Shown here: in pieces, positions 8,670-17,357 of the stretch
How positions within the stretch are numbered: position 1 is the stretch's first letter
How the letters are laid out: each line of letters starts with the position of its first letter
From: CAYRES01 sp964423425
GTDB lineage: Bacteria > Actinomycetota > Thermoleophilia > RBG-16-64-13
Assembly (NCBI GenBank): GCA_964423425.1
Contig: CAYRES010000011.1
Coordinates: 1 to 64,000 of the forward strand
DNA length: 64,000 nucleotides
Direction: 5' to 3'
The notes under the pieces: generated by a model
What the model was told of the DNA's origin: nothing
The model's input: only the letters and a program-made list of their open reading frames with translations
Database searches by the model: none
Translations under genes and position numbers: made by a program

Positions 8670-9736
8670 GCGCGGCGATGCTCGGTATTCTGGGGTACGA
8701 CGACCACTGGAGAAATGAGTTCGCCTCCTACGCGGAGCGGGGCTTCATACCCGCTCGGGTGGTGCGAACGGACCGAGGCTTTGTGGTGGCGGGCACCGAC
8801 GAGGGATTCGTGCACGCCTTGCTCTCTCCCGAACTCTTCAACAGGACCGGTACCTCTGATGAGCTGCCGGCCACCGGCGATTGGGTCGCCCTGCGACCCG
8901 CCACGGAGAAGAGCGATGCCCTCGTGGAGGCTGTTCTTCCCCGCATCTCCGCCCTTCGGCGTGCCGATCCAGGGAGCACCCCCGAAGCCCAGGTGCTGGC
9001 GGCCAATGTGGACACGGTGTTTCTTGTGCACCCCATCGAGTCCGAACCCAACCTCCGCCGTCTGGAGCGGGAACTCACCCTGGTCTGGGACAGCGGCGCC
9101 GTCCCCGTCATCGTCCTCTCCAAAGCGGATCTGGCCACGGACACCGAGGAGACCGCCCGCCTGGTGGCCGAGATCGCACCCGGCACCGAAATCCACGTCA
9201 CCAGTGCGGCCACCGGCGAGGGCTTCGACCTTCTGTTCGACTATCTGGAGGGCAACAAGACGGTTGCCGTGATCGGTCCTTCTGGTTCGGGCAAGTCCAC
9301 GCTGATCAACCGTATGCTGGGCGAAGAACGCCAGGCCACGAGGGAGGTGCGTCTGCGGGACGGCAAGGGACGCCACACAACCGTGACCCGGGAACTCGTG
9401 CCCCTGCCCGACCAAGGCGTGCTCATCGACACACCAGGGTTGCGCGCGGTGGCCCTCTGGGCGGCAGATGGCGGCCTCGACCGCACCTTCGCTGATATCA
9501 CCGCGCTGGCAGAGGGATGCCGCTTTCGTGACTGCACGCACACCAACGAGCCCGGCTGCGCGGTTCTCGTGGCAGCGAAGAACGGCCGTCTGGACCGCGA
9601 GCGCTTGGAGAGCTACCTGCGGCTGCGGGCCGAACAGGAAGCGGCCGGCCGCGAGTGGGAAGCCCGCCTGAAGGAAGAACGGCAGCGCAAGCGGCGGGCC
9701 GCTACGAGAACCAAGCGGCGCAGCCGCAAGCGTTAG
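8666..9736 (+). CDS. rsgA: Ribosome small subunit-dependent GTPase RsgA
   Basis: A 356-residue circularly permuted GTPase that acts in late 30S subunit maturation. The order of GTPase motifs is diagnostic: LSKAD (G4, near residue 151) precedes the Walker A motif GPSGSGKS (204-211) and DTPGLR (G3, about 255). An OB-fold domain occupies the first ~100 residues (ATGDWVALRP). The C-terminal zinc site is Cys285, Cys290, His292 and Cys298 (CRFRDCTHTNEPGC). The tail after residue 320 is very basic, fitting rRNA contact. The ATG overlaps the preceding stop. It is the last gene of the operon. Confidence 0.95.
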   Translation: MSAAMLGILGYDDHWRNEFASYAERGFIPARVVRTDRGFVVAGTDEGFVHALLSPELFNRTGTSDELPATGDWVALRPATEKSDALVEAVLPRISALRRADPGSTPEAQVLAANVDTVFLVHPIESEPNLRRLERELTLVWDSGAVPVIVLSKADLATDTEETARLVAEIAPGTEIHVTSAATGEGFDLLFDYLEGNKTVAVIGPSGSGKSTLINRMLGEERQATREVRLRDGKGRHTTVTRELVPLPDQGVLIDTPGLRAVALWAADGGLDRTFADITALAEGCRFRDCTHTNEPGCAVLVAAKNGRLDRERLESYLRLRAEQEAAGREWEARLKEERQRKRRAATRTKRRSRKR

Positions 9737-9833
9737 CCCTGCACGGCCGGCGACGAGCTCTCGCGGAGCACAGGGCCCTTCCGCAGCCCTGAGGCCGCCC
9801 GTCTCCGGCCGGTGTGCGCTACTCTCGCAGCCC

Positions 9834-10277
9834 TCAGGGACGCTCCCAGACCTCCGGGGGTGCGGCGGCCATGGTCTGGAACTCGATGCGGTACGGCGTC
9901 ACCTTGATCACGCAGTAGCCTGGATCATCAGGCCCGCTGAAGTAGGCCCCGAGGCTATCGTGCCACATGCGCCTCTTGGACTCTTCGTCCACGAGTATCT
10001 CGGCTCGGCCCTCCACCTGCAGATACGACTCCGCCGTCTCCAGGTCCTTCACGCCCAGCGTCAGGTGTATGTGCGAGTGGGCTCGTATGTGGCGCACCTT
10101 CCTGGTATCGAGAGCGCTCGTGGTCCAGAGGTTCAGATCGTCATCGGCTCCCACCATGAGATAGCGCACCCACGGCCTGCCGTCCTCGCAGAGAGTCGCG
10201 AAGGCGGAGAGCACCTCACCACCCTCGAACTTCGCCCGAATTTTCTCCTCCACACCCATACGTGTGGCATCACTCAC
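9834..10277 (-). CDS. Pyridoxamine 5'-phosphate oxidase-fold flavoprotein
   Basis: A 147-residue split-barrel protein of the PPOX/general stress protein 26 type. The pattern LSAFATLCEDGRPWVRYLMVGADDDLNLWTTS followed by KVRHIRAHSHIHLTLG is characteristic, as is YLQVEGRAEIL. Such proteins bind FMN or sometimes F420 or haem; the ligand cannot be decided here. The GTG start has GGAGGGAG six bases upstream. The gene converges on rsgA across about 97 bp with no clean terminator. Confidence 0.75.
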   Translation of the reverse strand: MSDATRMGVEEKIRAKFEGGEVLSAFATLCEDGRPWVRYLMVGADDDLNLWTTSALDTRKVRHIRAHSHIHLTLGVKDLETAESYLQVEGRAEILVDEESKRRMWHDSLGAYFSGPDDPGYCVIKVTPYRIEFQTMAAAPPEVWERP

Positions 10278-10423
10278 GAGAATCTCCCTCCATCGCTTCC
10301 AACATCGCTTCCGCCCCCATGATACTGCCGATGGACGGGCGCCACCGTGCCCGCTTCCGTCGCCCGGATGGATGCCCGGCCGATGGCCTATACTGCGGGA
10401 GAAGTGCGGAACGGGAGAGAGGC

Positions 10424-10585
10424 ATGGAGGACGAGATGGAAGACGGGGAACAGGCCGCGCGCCGGCGCCCGCTGGGAGTACCCGGTGTGACCCTCACGCC
10501 GAGAGTGGCCGTCCTCATCGCCGCCTTGGCCTTCTGGAATCGAGCCCGCACGGCCGCGGTCGACCCTGCAGACTCAGACCGTTGA
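10424..10585 (+). CDS. Small single-span membrane protein coupled to EamA transporter
   Basis: A 53-residue frame beginning MEDEMEDGEQAARRR and containing one hydrophobic segment (VTLTPRVAVLIAALAFWNRA). The ATG follows GAGAGAGG. Third codon positions are mostly G or C, as in real genes nearby. Its stop overlaps the best TTG start of the EamA transporter (TTGA), suggesting translational coupling. A -10-like TATACT at 10389-10394 lies upstream. No family recognised. Confidence 0.5.
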   Translation: MEDEMEDGEQAARRRPLGVPGVTLTPRVAVLIAALAFWNRARTAAVDPADSDR

Positions 10586-11592
10586 CTTCACCAACTCCCT
10601 CACCACGAAGTACCACCACTCCGGGCGAAGCCCCCTCCCGAACAAAGCTCGTGCTCGGTTTTGCCGTCCTGTACATCGTGTGGAGCACTACCTACCTGGG
10701 CATCCAGGTCGCCGTTGAGACGGTGCCTCCTTTCCTGATGGGGGCCATACGCTTTCTCATTGCCGGCTCGGTCCTCTACCTCATCATGCGCGTGCGGCAG
10801 CGCGAACGCCCTACGGTTGTTCACTGGCGCTCCGCCCTCATCATAGGTGGGTTCCTCATGCTGGGAGGGCAAGGAGGGGTCGCCTGGGCCGAACAACGCA
10901 TTCCCTCCGGCCTCGCCGCCGTGCTCGTGGCCACCATGCCTCTATGGCTCATCTTGTTCAACTGGCTGCGAACCGAGGGGCAGCGCCCCGATCTACGCAC
11001 CGTCATGGGCCTTCTGGGCGGGTTGGGCGGTGTCGTTCTGCTCATCGCCCCTTGGCAGACCGGCGCGAGAGACATCGACCCCTGGGGGGTGTTGGCCGTA
11101 GTCTTGGCAGCCGTATCCTGGGCCACGGGCTCTGTGCTCACACTCACCGCCAAACTGCCCCGCTCCCACCTGCTCGCCACCGCTATGGAGATGCTCGCCG
11201 GTGGATTGCTCCTGTTGTTGGTGGCAACGCTGCGAGGAGAGTGGCAACTGCTCGACGTCGCCGGTATCTCCGTGGCTTCGGTCGCGGCGATCCTCTATCT
11301 CATCGTCTTCGGGTCGCTCATCGCGCTCAGTACCTACATTTGGCTGCTCAGCGTCTGCCCGCCCTCCCGCGTCTCCACCTACACCTACGTCAACCCTGTG
11401 GTGGCGGTGTTTCTGGGCTGGATCATTGCCGGCGAGACGCTCTCGCCCCGCATGATGGTGGCCGTGGTTGTCATCCTTGGTTCGGTGGTTCTCGTGGCGC
11501 TGGGTAGATTGAAGAGGAAGCGACACAAGCAGGCAATGGCCGGCGCTCTCGAGGAACCCAACCCTTCGCCCGTGAAGGAGAAGACCACATGA
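10582..11592 (+). CDS. EamA-family drug/metabolite transporter
   Basis: About 336 residues with ten predicted membrane helices in two EamA halves. The first begins LVLGFAVLYIVWSTTYLGIQ, a signature of DMT-superfamily carriers; the second begins WGVLAVVLAAVSWATGSVL. VSTYTYVNPVVAVFLGWIIAGE near the C terminus is the typical second-repeat motif. The substrate is unknown. TTG at 10582 overlaps the stop of the small upstream frame; GTG at 10651 is a shorter alternative. The open frame upstream of 10582 has no TM-like sequence and is not part of the gene. The C terminus overlaps the next ATG (ATGA). Confidence 0.85.
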   Translation: MTSPTPSPRSTTTPGEAPSRTKLVLGFAVLYIVWSTTYLGIQVAVETVPPFLMGAIRFLIAGSVLYLIMRVRQRERPTVVHWRSALIIGGFLMLGGQGGVAWAEQRIPSGLAAVLVATMPLWLILFNWLRTEGQRPDLRTVMGLLGGLGGVVLLIAPWQTGARDIDPWGVLAVVLAAVSWATGSVLTLTAKLPRSHLLATAMEMLAGGLLLLLVATLRGEWQLLDVAGISVASVAAILYLIVFGSLIALSTYIWLLSVCPPSRVSTYTYVNPVVAVFLGWIIAGETLSPRMMVAVVVILGSVVLVALGRLKRKRHKQAMAGALEEPNPSPVKEKTT

Positions 11593-13214
11593 CGGCGTCG
11601 CAAAGACCCGGCGGCAAGGGTAGCGCTGTGGCCGGAAGAGCAGGAGACACGACGACTGGAGGGAAGCAGCACATTTCCAGACGGCTCACCACGAGAGTCT
11701 CGGCCTCGCTCGTGCTTCTTGCGGCACTCGCTCTCACCATCAGCGTAACCGGCTGCGGCTCGGCGACCACTTCGTCGACCTCAACTCCCGTCTCGACCGC
11801 TCCGCCCGGGCCTGGAGCCACCATCGACGCCGCCCGGGCGGACCGCCTCACGGCCGCCGCCTTCGACTTCATCGAACTCCTCGCCTCCGGCCGCTTCGAC
11901 GAGGCCTACCAGGCTTTCGACGACACCATGAAGCAGGCTCTGCCTCCCGAGGCTCTGCAGGAGACGTGGGCCTCAGTGGAGCGTCAGGTGGGCTCCTATG
12001 TGGAGCCCATCGCGGTACGCGAAGAAGCATCCGGCGGGTTCGTGGCGATTGTCGTCCAAGTGGCGTTCGCCGACGCCCCCCTCGACGTCAGAGTGGTGTT
12101 CGACGGGGAAGACTCGATCGCGGGGCTCTTCTTCCAGCCCGCACAGACCGCGTACGAGAACCCACCATATTCCAACCCGGATGCCTTCACCGAACGAAAG
12201 CTCACCGTGGTCCACGGCTCGTGGGAGCTTCCGGCCACCCTCACCCTTCCCACCGGCCCGGGTCCCTTCCCGGGGCTCGTCTTGGTCCACGGCTCCGGCC
12301 CCCAAGACCGCGACGAGACCATAGGCCCCAACAAGCCTTTTCGCGACCTCGCGGAAGGGCTGGCGACTGCGGGCATTGCCGTCCTCCGCTATGAGAAGAG
12401 GACGCTTCACTACGCCGGGGAAGCAGCTTCTTTCTCCCCCATGACCGTCCAGGAAGAGACCATAGACGACGCGCTCGCCGCAGTCGCCACCCTGCGGGAC
12501 ATACCTGAAGTCCCTGCTGAGGCCGTCTTCCTTCTGGGACACAGCCTGGGAGGCACCCTCGCACCCAGAATCGGCCTGTCCGACCCGAGTATAGCCGGCT
12601 TCGTCATCCTGGCCGGAGCGGCCCGCCCCCTGGAAGACCTCATCCTGGAGCAGACCCGGTACCTACACGCCCTTGAAGAACAGGCCGGCGCCGACGAGGA
12701 GGCAGCCCTCGCTGAGCTTGAGGAGCAGGTGGCGCGGGTGAAGGACCCGGCTCTCTCCGAAGCCACTCCCGCTTCCTCCCTGCCCCTCGGCATACCGGCC
12801 GCCTACTGGCTGGACCTCCGCGGTTACGACCCGCCCTCGGCCGCACACCAGCTCGCCCGGCCGCTCTTGGTGCTCCAAGGGGAGCGCGACTACCAGGTCA
12901 CAGACGCAGACTTCGCGCTCTGGCAAGAGGCACTCTCTTCTGCTCCTCAGGCCGAGCTTCACCTCTACCCCGAGCTCAACCATCTCTTCGTGTCGGGAGA
13001 AGGTCCCTCGCGGCCCCTCGAATACCTGCGGCCGGGCCACGTCGATGCCGAGGTTATCGAGGACATCGCGCGCTTCATCCTCGAGACGACAGCGGTCGCG
13101 ACCGAGGACGACGGGCGCGAGAGCGTGTATACTCTCACCGACATTACGAGAAGACTCGGTTATCCCTCGCGCTCTTTCTTGCCGCAAGACCCGACTGGAT
13201 CAACTGCGTCTTAA
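11589..13214 (+). CDS. Lipoprotein with DUF3887-like and alpha/beta-hydrolase domains
   Basis: A 541-residue exported lipoprotein. A long n-region leads into a hydrophobic helix and a lipobox (VTGC, Cys56), then a Ser/Thr/Pro linker. Residues ~65-170 resemble DUF3887 (FDFIELLASGRFDEAYQAFDDTM). The remainder is an alpha/beta hydrolase: LVHGSGPQDRD oxyanion loop, nucleophile elbow GHSLGG, acid in LQGERDYQVT, and His in LNHLF. Such proteins act outside the membrane as esterases or peptidases of unknown substrate. It overlaps the transporter stop by 4 nt, so they are likely co-expressed. Confidence 0.85.
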   Translation: MTASQRPGGKGSAVAGRAGDTTTGGKQHISRRLTTRVSASLVLLAALALTISVTGCGSATTSSTSTPVSTAPPGPGATIDAARADRLTAAAFDFIELLASGRFDEAYQAFDDTMKQALPPEALQETWASVERQVGSYVEPIAVREEASGGFVAIVVQVAFADAPLDVRVVFDGEDSIAGLFFQPAQTAYENPPYSNPDAFTERKLTVVHGSWELPATLTLPTGPGPFPGLVLVHGSGPQDRDETIGPNKPFRDLAEGLATAGIAVLRYEKRTLHYAGEAASFSPMTVQEETIDDALAAVATLRDIPEVPAEAVFLLGHSLGGTLAPRIGLSDPSIAGFVILAGAARPLEDLILEQTRYLHALEEQAGADEEAALAELEEQVARVKDPALSEATPASSLPLGIPAAYWLDLRGYDPPSAAHQLARPLLVLQGERDYQVTDADFALWQEALSSAPQAELHLYPELNHLFVSGEGPSRPLEYLRPGHVDAEVIEDIARFILETTAVATEDDGRESVYTLTDITRRLGYPSRSFLPQDPTGSTAS

Positions 13215-13259
13215 CGACCGCAGTGCGATCCCAGATGCGGGCGCACGGCAAGGAGACAT

Positions 13260-14489
13260 ATGCCATTTCGTGCACTTGGCCTTGACGCCAGTCTGCTCAA
13301 GGCCGTCCAGAATCTCGACTACAGCCTTCCTACACCCATACAAGAACAGGCCATACCTGCGGCGCTTGCCGGCCGCGACATCATAGGGTGCGCCCAGACT
13401 GGCACCGGCAAGACGGCCGCCTTTGTGCTCCCGGCGCTCCAGCGCATGCGCGGCGGCCGTGGCCTTCGCACACTGGTCGTCACCCCCACCCGCGAGCTCG
13501 CCGGCCAGATCGAAGAGGTCGCCCGGGACTGCTCCCGGTACACCGGCCAGAAGGTGGCGGCGGTGTACGGCGGTGTCGGCTACGAACCGCAGATAAAGCG
13601 GCTGAAGCGCGGCGTCGACATGCTGGTGGCCACACCCGGTCGGCTGCTCGACCTGGAGAAGAGGGGTGACGTAGATCTCAGCCGCGTCGAGATCCTCGTA
13701 CTCGATGAAGCCGACCGGATGCTCGACATGGGCTTCTGGCCCGATGTACGCCGCATCATCGGCCTACTGCCCGTGAGGCGCCAAAACCTGCTCTTCTCGG
13801 CCACGCTTTCGTCCAACGTCATGCGCGTCGCCGGACCCACTCTGAAAGATCCCGTGCGGATAGAGGTGGCCCCCAGTGCAACCCCGGTCGACGGCATCTC
13901 TCAGCTGGTCTACCCGGTGAACGCCATTCAGAAGACCGACCTTCTCGTTCGCCTGCTTGAACGCGACCGCGTCGACAGGGTTCTGGTGTTCACCCGCACC
14001 AAGCATCGCGCCGACCGCGTCTGCCGCGACCTGAGCCGCAAGCGCGTACCGGCCACAGCCATCCACTCCAACCGCACCCAGGCCCAACGCCAGAAAGCGC
14101 TCGACGGTTTCAAGGACGGCACCTTCCGCGTTCTGGTGGCCACCGACATCGTCGCCCGCGGCATCGACGTGGACGGCATCTCGCACGTGGTGAACTACGA
14201 TCTTCCGGCGAATGCCGAAGACTACATCCACCGCATCGGCCGCACGGCCCGCGCGGGTGCCACCGGCACCGCCATCAGCTTCCTCGCTGGTGAGGAGACC
14301 CAGCACCTGCGCAGTATCGAGCGGCTCCTCGCCACCACCATTCCCTGCGAGGATGTGGAAGGATTCACCTACCTCGACCGGGTGGTACCGAACCCGACCC
14401 GCTCAGCCGCCTCACAGCCCCCACGCCTCGTATATCGAGGCAGCCGCAAGCACGGACCCGGCGCCCGAGCCCGCAGCGGCCGCCGCTGA
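13260..14489 (+). CDS. DEAD-box ATP-dependent RNA helicase
   Basis: A 409-residue RhlE/CshA-type helicase. Motifs in order are Q motif (PTPIQEQAIPAAL), I (AQTGTGKT), Ia (TPTRELAGQ), II (LDEADRMLDMGF), III (SATLS), IV (VLVFTRTKH), V (ATDIVARGIDVDGI) and VI (HRIGRTARAG). The C-terminal extension is short and Arg/Ser-rich, likely for RNA binding. The protein probably remodels rRNA or mRNA. The ATG at 13260 follows AAGGAGA. The gene starts 45 bp after the lipoprotein gene and ends at a strong bidirectional terminator. Confidence 0.95.
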   Translation: MPFRALGLDASLLKAVQNLDYSLPTPIQEQAIPAALAGRDIIGCAQTGTGKTAAFVLPALQRMRGGRGLRTLVVTPTRELAGQIEEVARDCSRYTGQKVAAVYGGVGYEPQIKRLKRGVDMLVATPGRLLDLEKRGDVDLSRVEILVLDEADRMLDMGFWPDVRRIIGLLPVRRQNLLFSATLSSNVMRVAGPTLKDPVRIEVAPSATPVDGISQLVYPVNAIQKTDLLVRLLERDRVDRVLVFTRTKHRADRVCRDLSRKRVPATAIHSNRTQAQRQKALDGFKDGTFRVLVATDIVARGIDVDGISHVVNYDLPANAEDYIHRIGRTARAGATGTAISFLAGEETQHLRSIERLLATTIPCEDVEGFTYLDRVVPNPTRSAASQPPRLVYRGSRKHGPGARARSGRR

Positions 14490-14504
14490 GGAGAGCACAA
14501 AGGC

Positions 14505-14547
14505 AGGAGGTGAGGCGGCGCCCCGTTGGGACGCCGCCTCACCTCCT
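14505..14547. terminator. Bidirectional terminator
   Basis: A perfect 16-bp stem (14505-14520 with 14532-14547) plus three inner pairs in the loop lies between the convergent helicase and LapA-like genes. It can serve both strands. Confidence 0.85.
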
Positions 14548-14559
14548 CACTCGCCTCCA

Positions 14560-14793
14560 CTACTTCGATGATGCGTCCGTCTTCCCCGCCCGCTTTGAGG
14601 TGACACGGGCAAGGAGCAATCCCGCACCCAAACCCAATGCTCCCACCACCACGGCCAAGATGACGAGCGGCCCGGTGATGGTCCAGAAGAACAGCTTGAC
14701 TTCTACGGTGGTCGAGTTCTGCGCGATGAGAACCACCAAGAGCGCCACCAACACCAAGCCCACCACCAGCTTCGTCTTGCTCCCCGAATTCAC
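14560..14793 (-). CDS. LapA-domain (DUF1049) small membrane protein
   Basis: A 77-residue protein with two membrane helices: KLVVGLVLVALLVVLIAQNS and WTITGPLVILAVVVGALGLGAGLLLA. The QNSTTVEVKLFFWTITGPLV stretch between them is the signature of LapA/YciS-like proteins. In Gram-negatives LapA helps control lipopolysaccharide synthesis; in a monoderm its role is unclear. The GTG at 14793 is preceded by GGGGAGGAA. The frame is open further upstream but without support. Confidence 0.8.
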   Translation of the reverse strand: MNSGSKTKLVVGLVLVALLVVLIAQNSTTVEVKLFFWTITGPLVILAVVVGALGLGAGLLLARVTSKRAGKTDASSK

Positions 14794-15004
14794 AATTCCT
14801 CCCCTGCGGGCCGCTACGCGGCGAAGTCTTCTGCCCACATATTCTTGCCATGGCCAGGCCAATCCTCCGTCTGGTTCACGGCCCCCGTCTCCCGCGGCCG
14901 TCCCTGGCCGGGGCGCCTCCCAACCTCGGGGCCTTCTCTTTGTCTGTTCCGGGTATCACTCACAATGCCTCTGAACACACGGCCACAGACCAAGGAGGAT
15001 TACC

Positions 15005-15670
15005 ATGCAGGTGCTTGAGGCCCTTGACTCCCGCCACTCCGTGCGGGCGTTCGGCTCCGAACCTCTCGATCCCACCGTGCTCGAAGCCATCGTACGGGCG
15101 GCCCTCACCGCCCCCTCCTGGGCAAACACCCAGCCCTGGGAGATCTTCGTTGCGACAGGCAAGCCTCTCGAGCGGCTGAGGTCGGCCTACCTCGATGCTT
15201 TCCGAGCTGGTGCCGACCGGGCACCCGACATTCCCGGCCCACAGTCCTGGCCGGAGCCCCACCGTGAGCGCATGGCCGCCGTACAGCGCGCACGTAGCGA
15301 GCTTCTCGGCCTAGATCTGACCAACAACGAGCAGCTGCAGGCCTTCATGGAGCCGAACTTCCGCTTCTTCGGCGCTCCCGCGGTCGTCTTCCTCTGTATG
15401 CACCGGGAGCTCTCCTCCTGGTCGCTCTTTGATCTGGGTTCTCTCGCCCACACGCTCATGCTCGCAGCCAGGGAGTGGGATATCGACTCCATTCCTGCCT
15501 TCAGCTTCTCGCTGTATCCGGAACTCGTGCGTAGAGAACTCGGTGTTCCCGAGGAACTCGCGGTGGTGATCGGAATCGCCCTCGGACATGCCGAAGAAGG
15601 CCATGCCTTGGCGGGTTTCCGCAGCAGCAGACGCCCCTTTGCCGAAGTCGTCCACTTCGCGGCAGGATGA
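15005..15670 (+). CDS. Nitroreductase-family FMN protein
   Basis: A 221-residue nitroreductase-like protein. The FMN phosphate-binding start (SRHSVRAFGSEPLDPTVLEAIVRAALTAPSWANTQPW) is diagnostic. The central GSLAHTLMLAAREWDIDSIP and the C-terminal GIALGHAEE also match. Members reduce nitroaromatics, quinones or enones with NAD(P)H. The ATG has an ideal AAGGAGGA. The gene stands alone between a minus-strand gene and a terminator-like stem. Confidence 0.9.
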   Translation: MQVLEALDSRHSVRAFGSEPLDPTVLEAIVRAALTAPSWANTQPWEIFVATGKPLERLRSAYLDAFRAGADRAPDIPGPQSWPEPHRERMAAVQRARSELLGLDLTNNEQLQAFMEPNFRFFGAPAVVFLCMHRELSSWSLFDLGSLAHTLMLAAREWDIDSIPAFSFSLYPELVRRELGVPEELAVVIGIALGHAEEGHALAGFRSSRRPFAEVVHFAAG

Positions 15671-15721
15671 CCCAGCGGCAACCGCGAACATCACCTGTGA
15701 GGCACCGTGACCGCCGCCGAT

Positions 15722-15766
15722 GACGGTGGCAGGTGAGGCCGAGTCTACCTCAGCCTCACCGCCGTC
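15722..15766 (+). terminator. Probable terminator of the nitroreductase gene
   Basis: An 8-bp stem (15732-15739 with 15753-15760) is extended by an outer 5-bp stem (15722-15726 with 15762-15766) with an asymmetric internal loop. The end of the convergent YbjQ gene overlaps its right arm. Confidence 0.45.
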
Positions 15767-16059
15767 CCGTACGCAAGGATCTCCGCCGCCTGGGCCATGA
15801 CCATGGAGGTGGCCATACGCACGCAGACCACGGCATCGGCGCCGAGGGCGTCGGCGCTCTCGATCATCCGATCGATGGCCTGCTCCCGGCTCTCTGCCAT
15901 GAGTTTCGTGTACTCGGCGATCTCGCCGCCGACAAGATTCCTGAGCCCGGCCACGATATCCCGACCCACGTGGCGTGCCCGGATGGTGTTGCCGCGCACG
16001 ATGCCCAATGTCTCGGCTATCTCACGGCCCGGTACCGTCTCGGTGGTACTGATGATCAT
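15745..16059 (-). CDS. YbjQ/UPF0145 family protein
   Basis: A 104-residue protein of the YbjQ (UPF0145, formerly 'heavy-metal-binding') family. It begins MIISTTETVPGREIAETLGIVRGNTIRARH, contains the central NLVGGEIAEYTKLMAESREQAIDRM, and ends with DAVVCVRMATSMV. The family forms pentamers; its biochemical role is unknown. GGAG lies eight bases before the ATG. Confidence 0.9.
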   Translation of the reverse strand: MIISTTETVPGREIAETLGIVRGNTIRARHVGRDIVAGLRNLVGGEIAEYTKLMAESREQAIDRMIESADALGADAVVCVRMATSMVMAQAAEILAYGTAVRLR

Positions 16060-16121
16060 CGCTCACGCTCCTTGGTCGCAGATGAGGCTGCACGCACGAC
16101 AGCCGGTCCGAATATCGCCGA

Positions 16122-16571
16122 TCATCGCTTCACGTCGCGGTAGGGATCACGCTTCCAGGCAAAGAGTCTCTCGCGGATGACTGAGACCGAGAGAACTGCC
16201 AAGCCCACGCACACGGCACCGATGGCCGCCTTGACCCACCACGCTATCTCCTCTGCTGCAACGAGGAACACCACCAACTCATAGAGGCCGTAGCCAATGA
16301 GAACCATGGCCCCCAGTGACAGGAGGATCCATCCCACCCGCCGCTCGAGGCGGTTGTACGTACCCTCCACGTACCGGTCCCACACCGCGTCCGGAAACTC
16401 GCGCAGGCGCATGCCTGACGTGATGCCTCTCATCGTCTCCAACTCCTTCAGTTCTCGGGCCAGCTCCGGGTGGTTCTTCACTCGCTCCTCGATCTCCCGG
16501 CGCTCGGCAGGCTCCAACTCGTCATCCACGTAGGCGCTGAGCAGCACCCTCCACTCCTCAGGCGTAGTCAC
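16122..16571 (-). CDS. Anti-sigma factor-like membrane protein lacking the zinc motif
   Basis: About 149 residues. The first 50 (LLSAYVDDELEPAERREIEERVKNHPELARELKEL) match the helical anti-sigma domain of the zf-HC2 class but contain no His-x3-Cys-x2-Cys motif. Two hydrophobic segments follow at about 80-105 and 111-131. GTG at 16571 has GGAGGAGGAG upstream and overlaps the end of the sigma gene by 14 nt, so the pair is translationally coupled. It likely holds the ECF sigma factor at the membrane; this is inferred from gene order and domain resemblance. Confidence 0.75.
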   Translation of the reverse strand: MTTPEEWRVLLSAYVDDELEPAERREIEERVKNHPELARELKELETMRGITSGMRLREFPDAVWDRYVEGTYNRLERRVGWILLSLGAMVLIGYGLYELVVFLVAAEEIAWWVKAAIGAVCVGLAVLSVSVIRERLFAWKRDPYRDVKR

Positions 16572-17289
16572 GGGACTCCTCCTCCCCGCCCGCTCCCGCC
16601 GTTTCTCTTGGTTTCGCCCCCTCTTCACCCGGCCGCCGGGAAAGCACGGGGGAGAGTGCCGCCCGGAGAAGAGTGCGGGCGGCGTGCAAACGGCTCATGA
16701 CGGTACCACGGGGTATGCCGAGCACGGCGGAGATCTCCGCATAGGAGAGTCCTTGGAACTCCCTGAGCACGATGATCTCCCTGTGGTCGTCCCCGAGAGA
16801 CTTCACGGCCTGCCACACCACAGAGCGAAGCTCCTCCCTCTCCGCACTCTGTTCTGGCCCCGGTTCATCACCGGCCGTTGCGGAGACGTCCGCCAGGGGA
16901 ACCTCGTGTCTTCTCGAGGCGCGGGCCAGATGATTCAGGCAGAGGTTCCTGAGAATCCGGTAGTACCAGGGCAGGAAGGGGCGATCCGGGTCGAAGGAGC
17001 CGATGCTCCGGTACGCGCGGGCGAACGCTTCCTGGGAGAGATCGAGTGCATCATCCCGGTTGCCGGTCAGTCCCAAGGCGAACTGGGCGCCCGCGCGCAT
17101 GTACTTTCGCACGATGGGCTCAAAGGAGCGCCGGTCACCCCGGCGGCAGCGAAGAAGCAGCTCCCGCTCCTCGAGATCCACGGCGCCGCCTTGTGCATGC
17201 ACCCAGGCGTGCGCACCGTCGACGCCGTGACCGCTACCTGCCTCTTCTTGCTCTCCTGCCGTGTCCAGTGTGTTCGTCAAGGTTGCCAT
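16558..17289 (-). CDS. ECF-type sigma-70 factor
   Basis: A 243-residue group 4 sigma factor. Region 2 is visible as FALGLTGNRDDALDLSQEAFARAYRSIGSFDPDRPFLPWYYRILRN. Region 4 follows as LGDDHREIIVLREFQGLSYAEISAVLGIPRGTVMSRLHAARTLL, a helix-turn-helix for -35 recognition. A 40-residue N-terminal extension (Gly/His-rich) and a 30-residue acidic tail are additions. The ATG has only AGGTGG directly adjacent, so the start may lie further in. The anti-sigma gene overlaps its 3' end. Its regulon cannot be read here. Confidence 0.9.
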   Translation of the reverse strand: MATLTNTLDTAGEQEEAGSGHGVDGAHAWVHAQGGAVDLEERELLLRCRRGDRRSFEPIVRKYMRAGAQFALGLTGNRDDALDLSQEAFARAYRSIGSFDPDRPFLPWYYRILRNLCLNHLARASRRHEVPLADVSATAGDEPGPEQSAEREELRSVVWQAVKSLGDDHREIIVLREFQGLSYAEISAVLGIPRGTVMSRLHAARTLLRAALSPVLSRRPGEEGAKPRETAGAGGEEESRDYA

Positions 17290-17357
17290 CCACCTTGGTA
17301 TACAGCGAAAGGCCCTCCGGTATTCGCTTCCACGAGACAGAGCTCTCCGCCGGGTGC

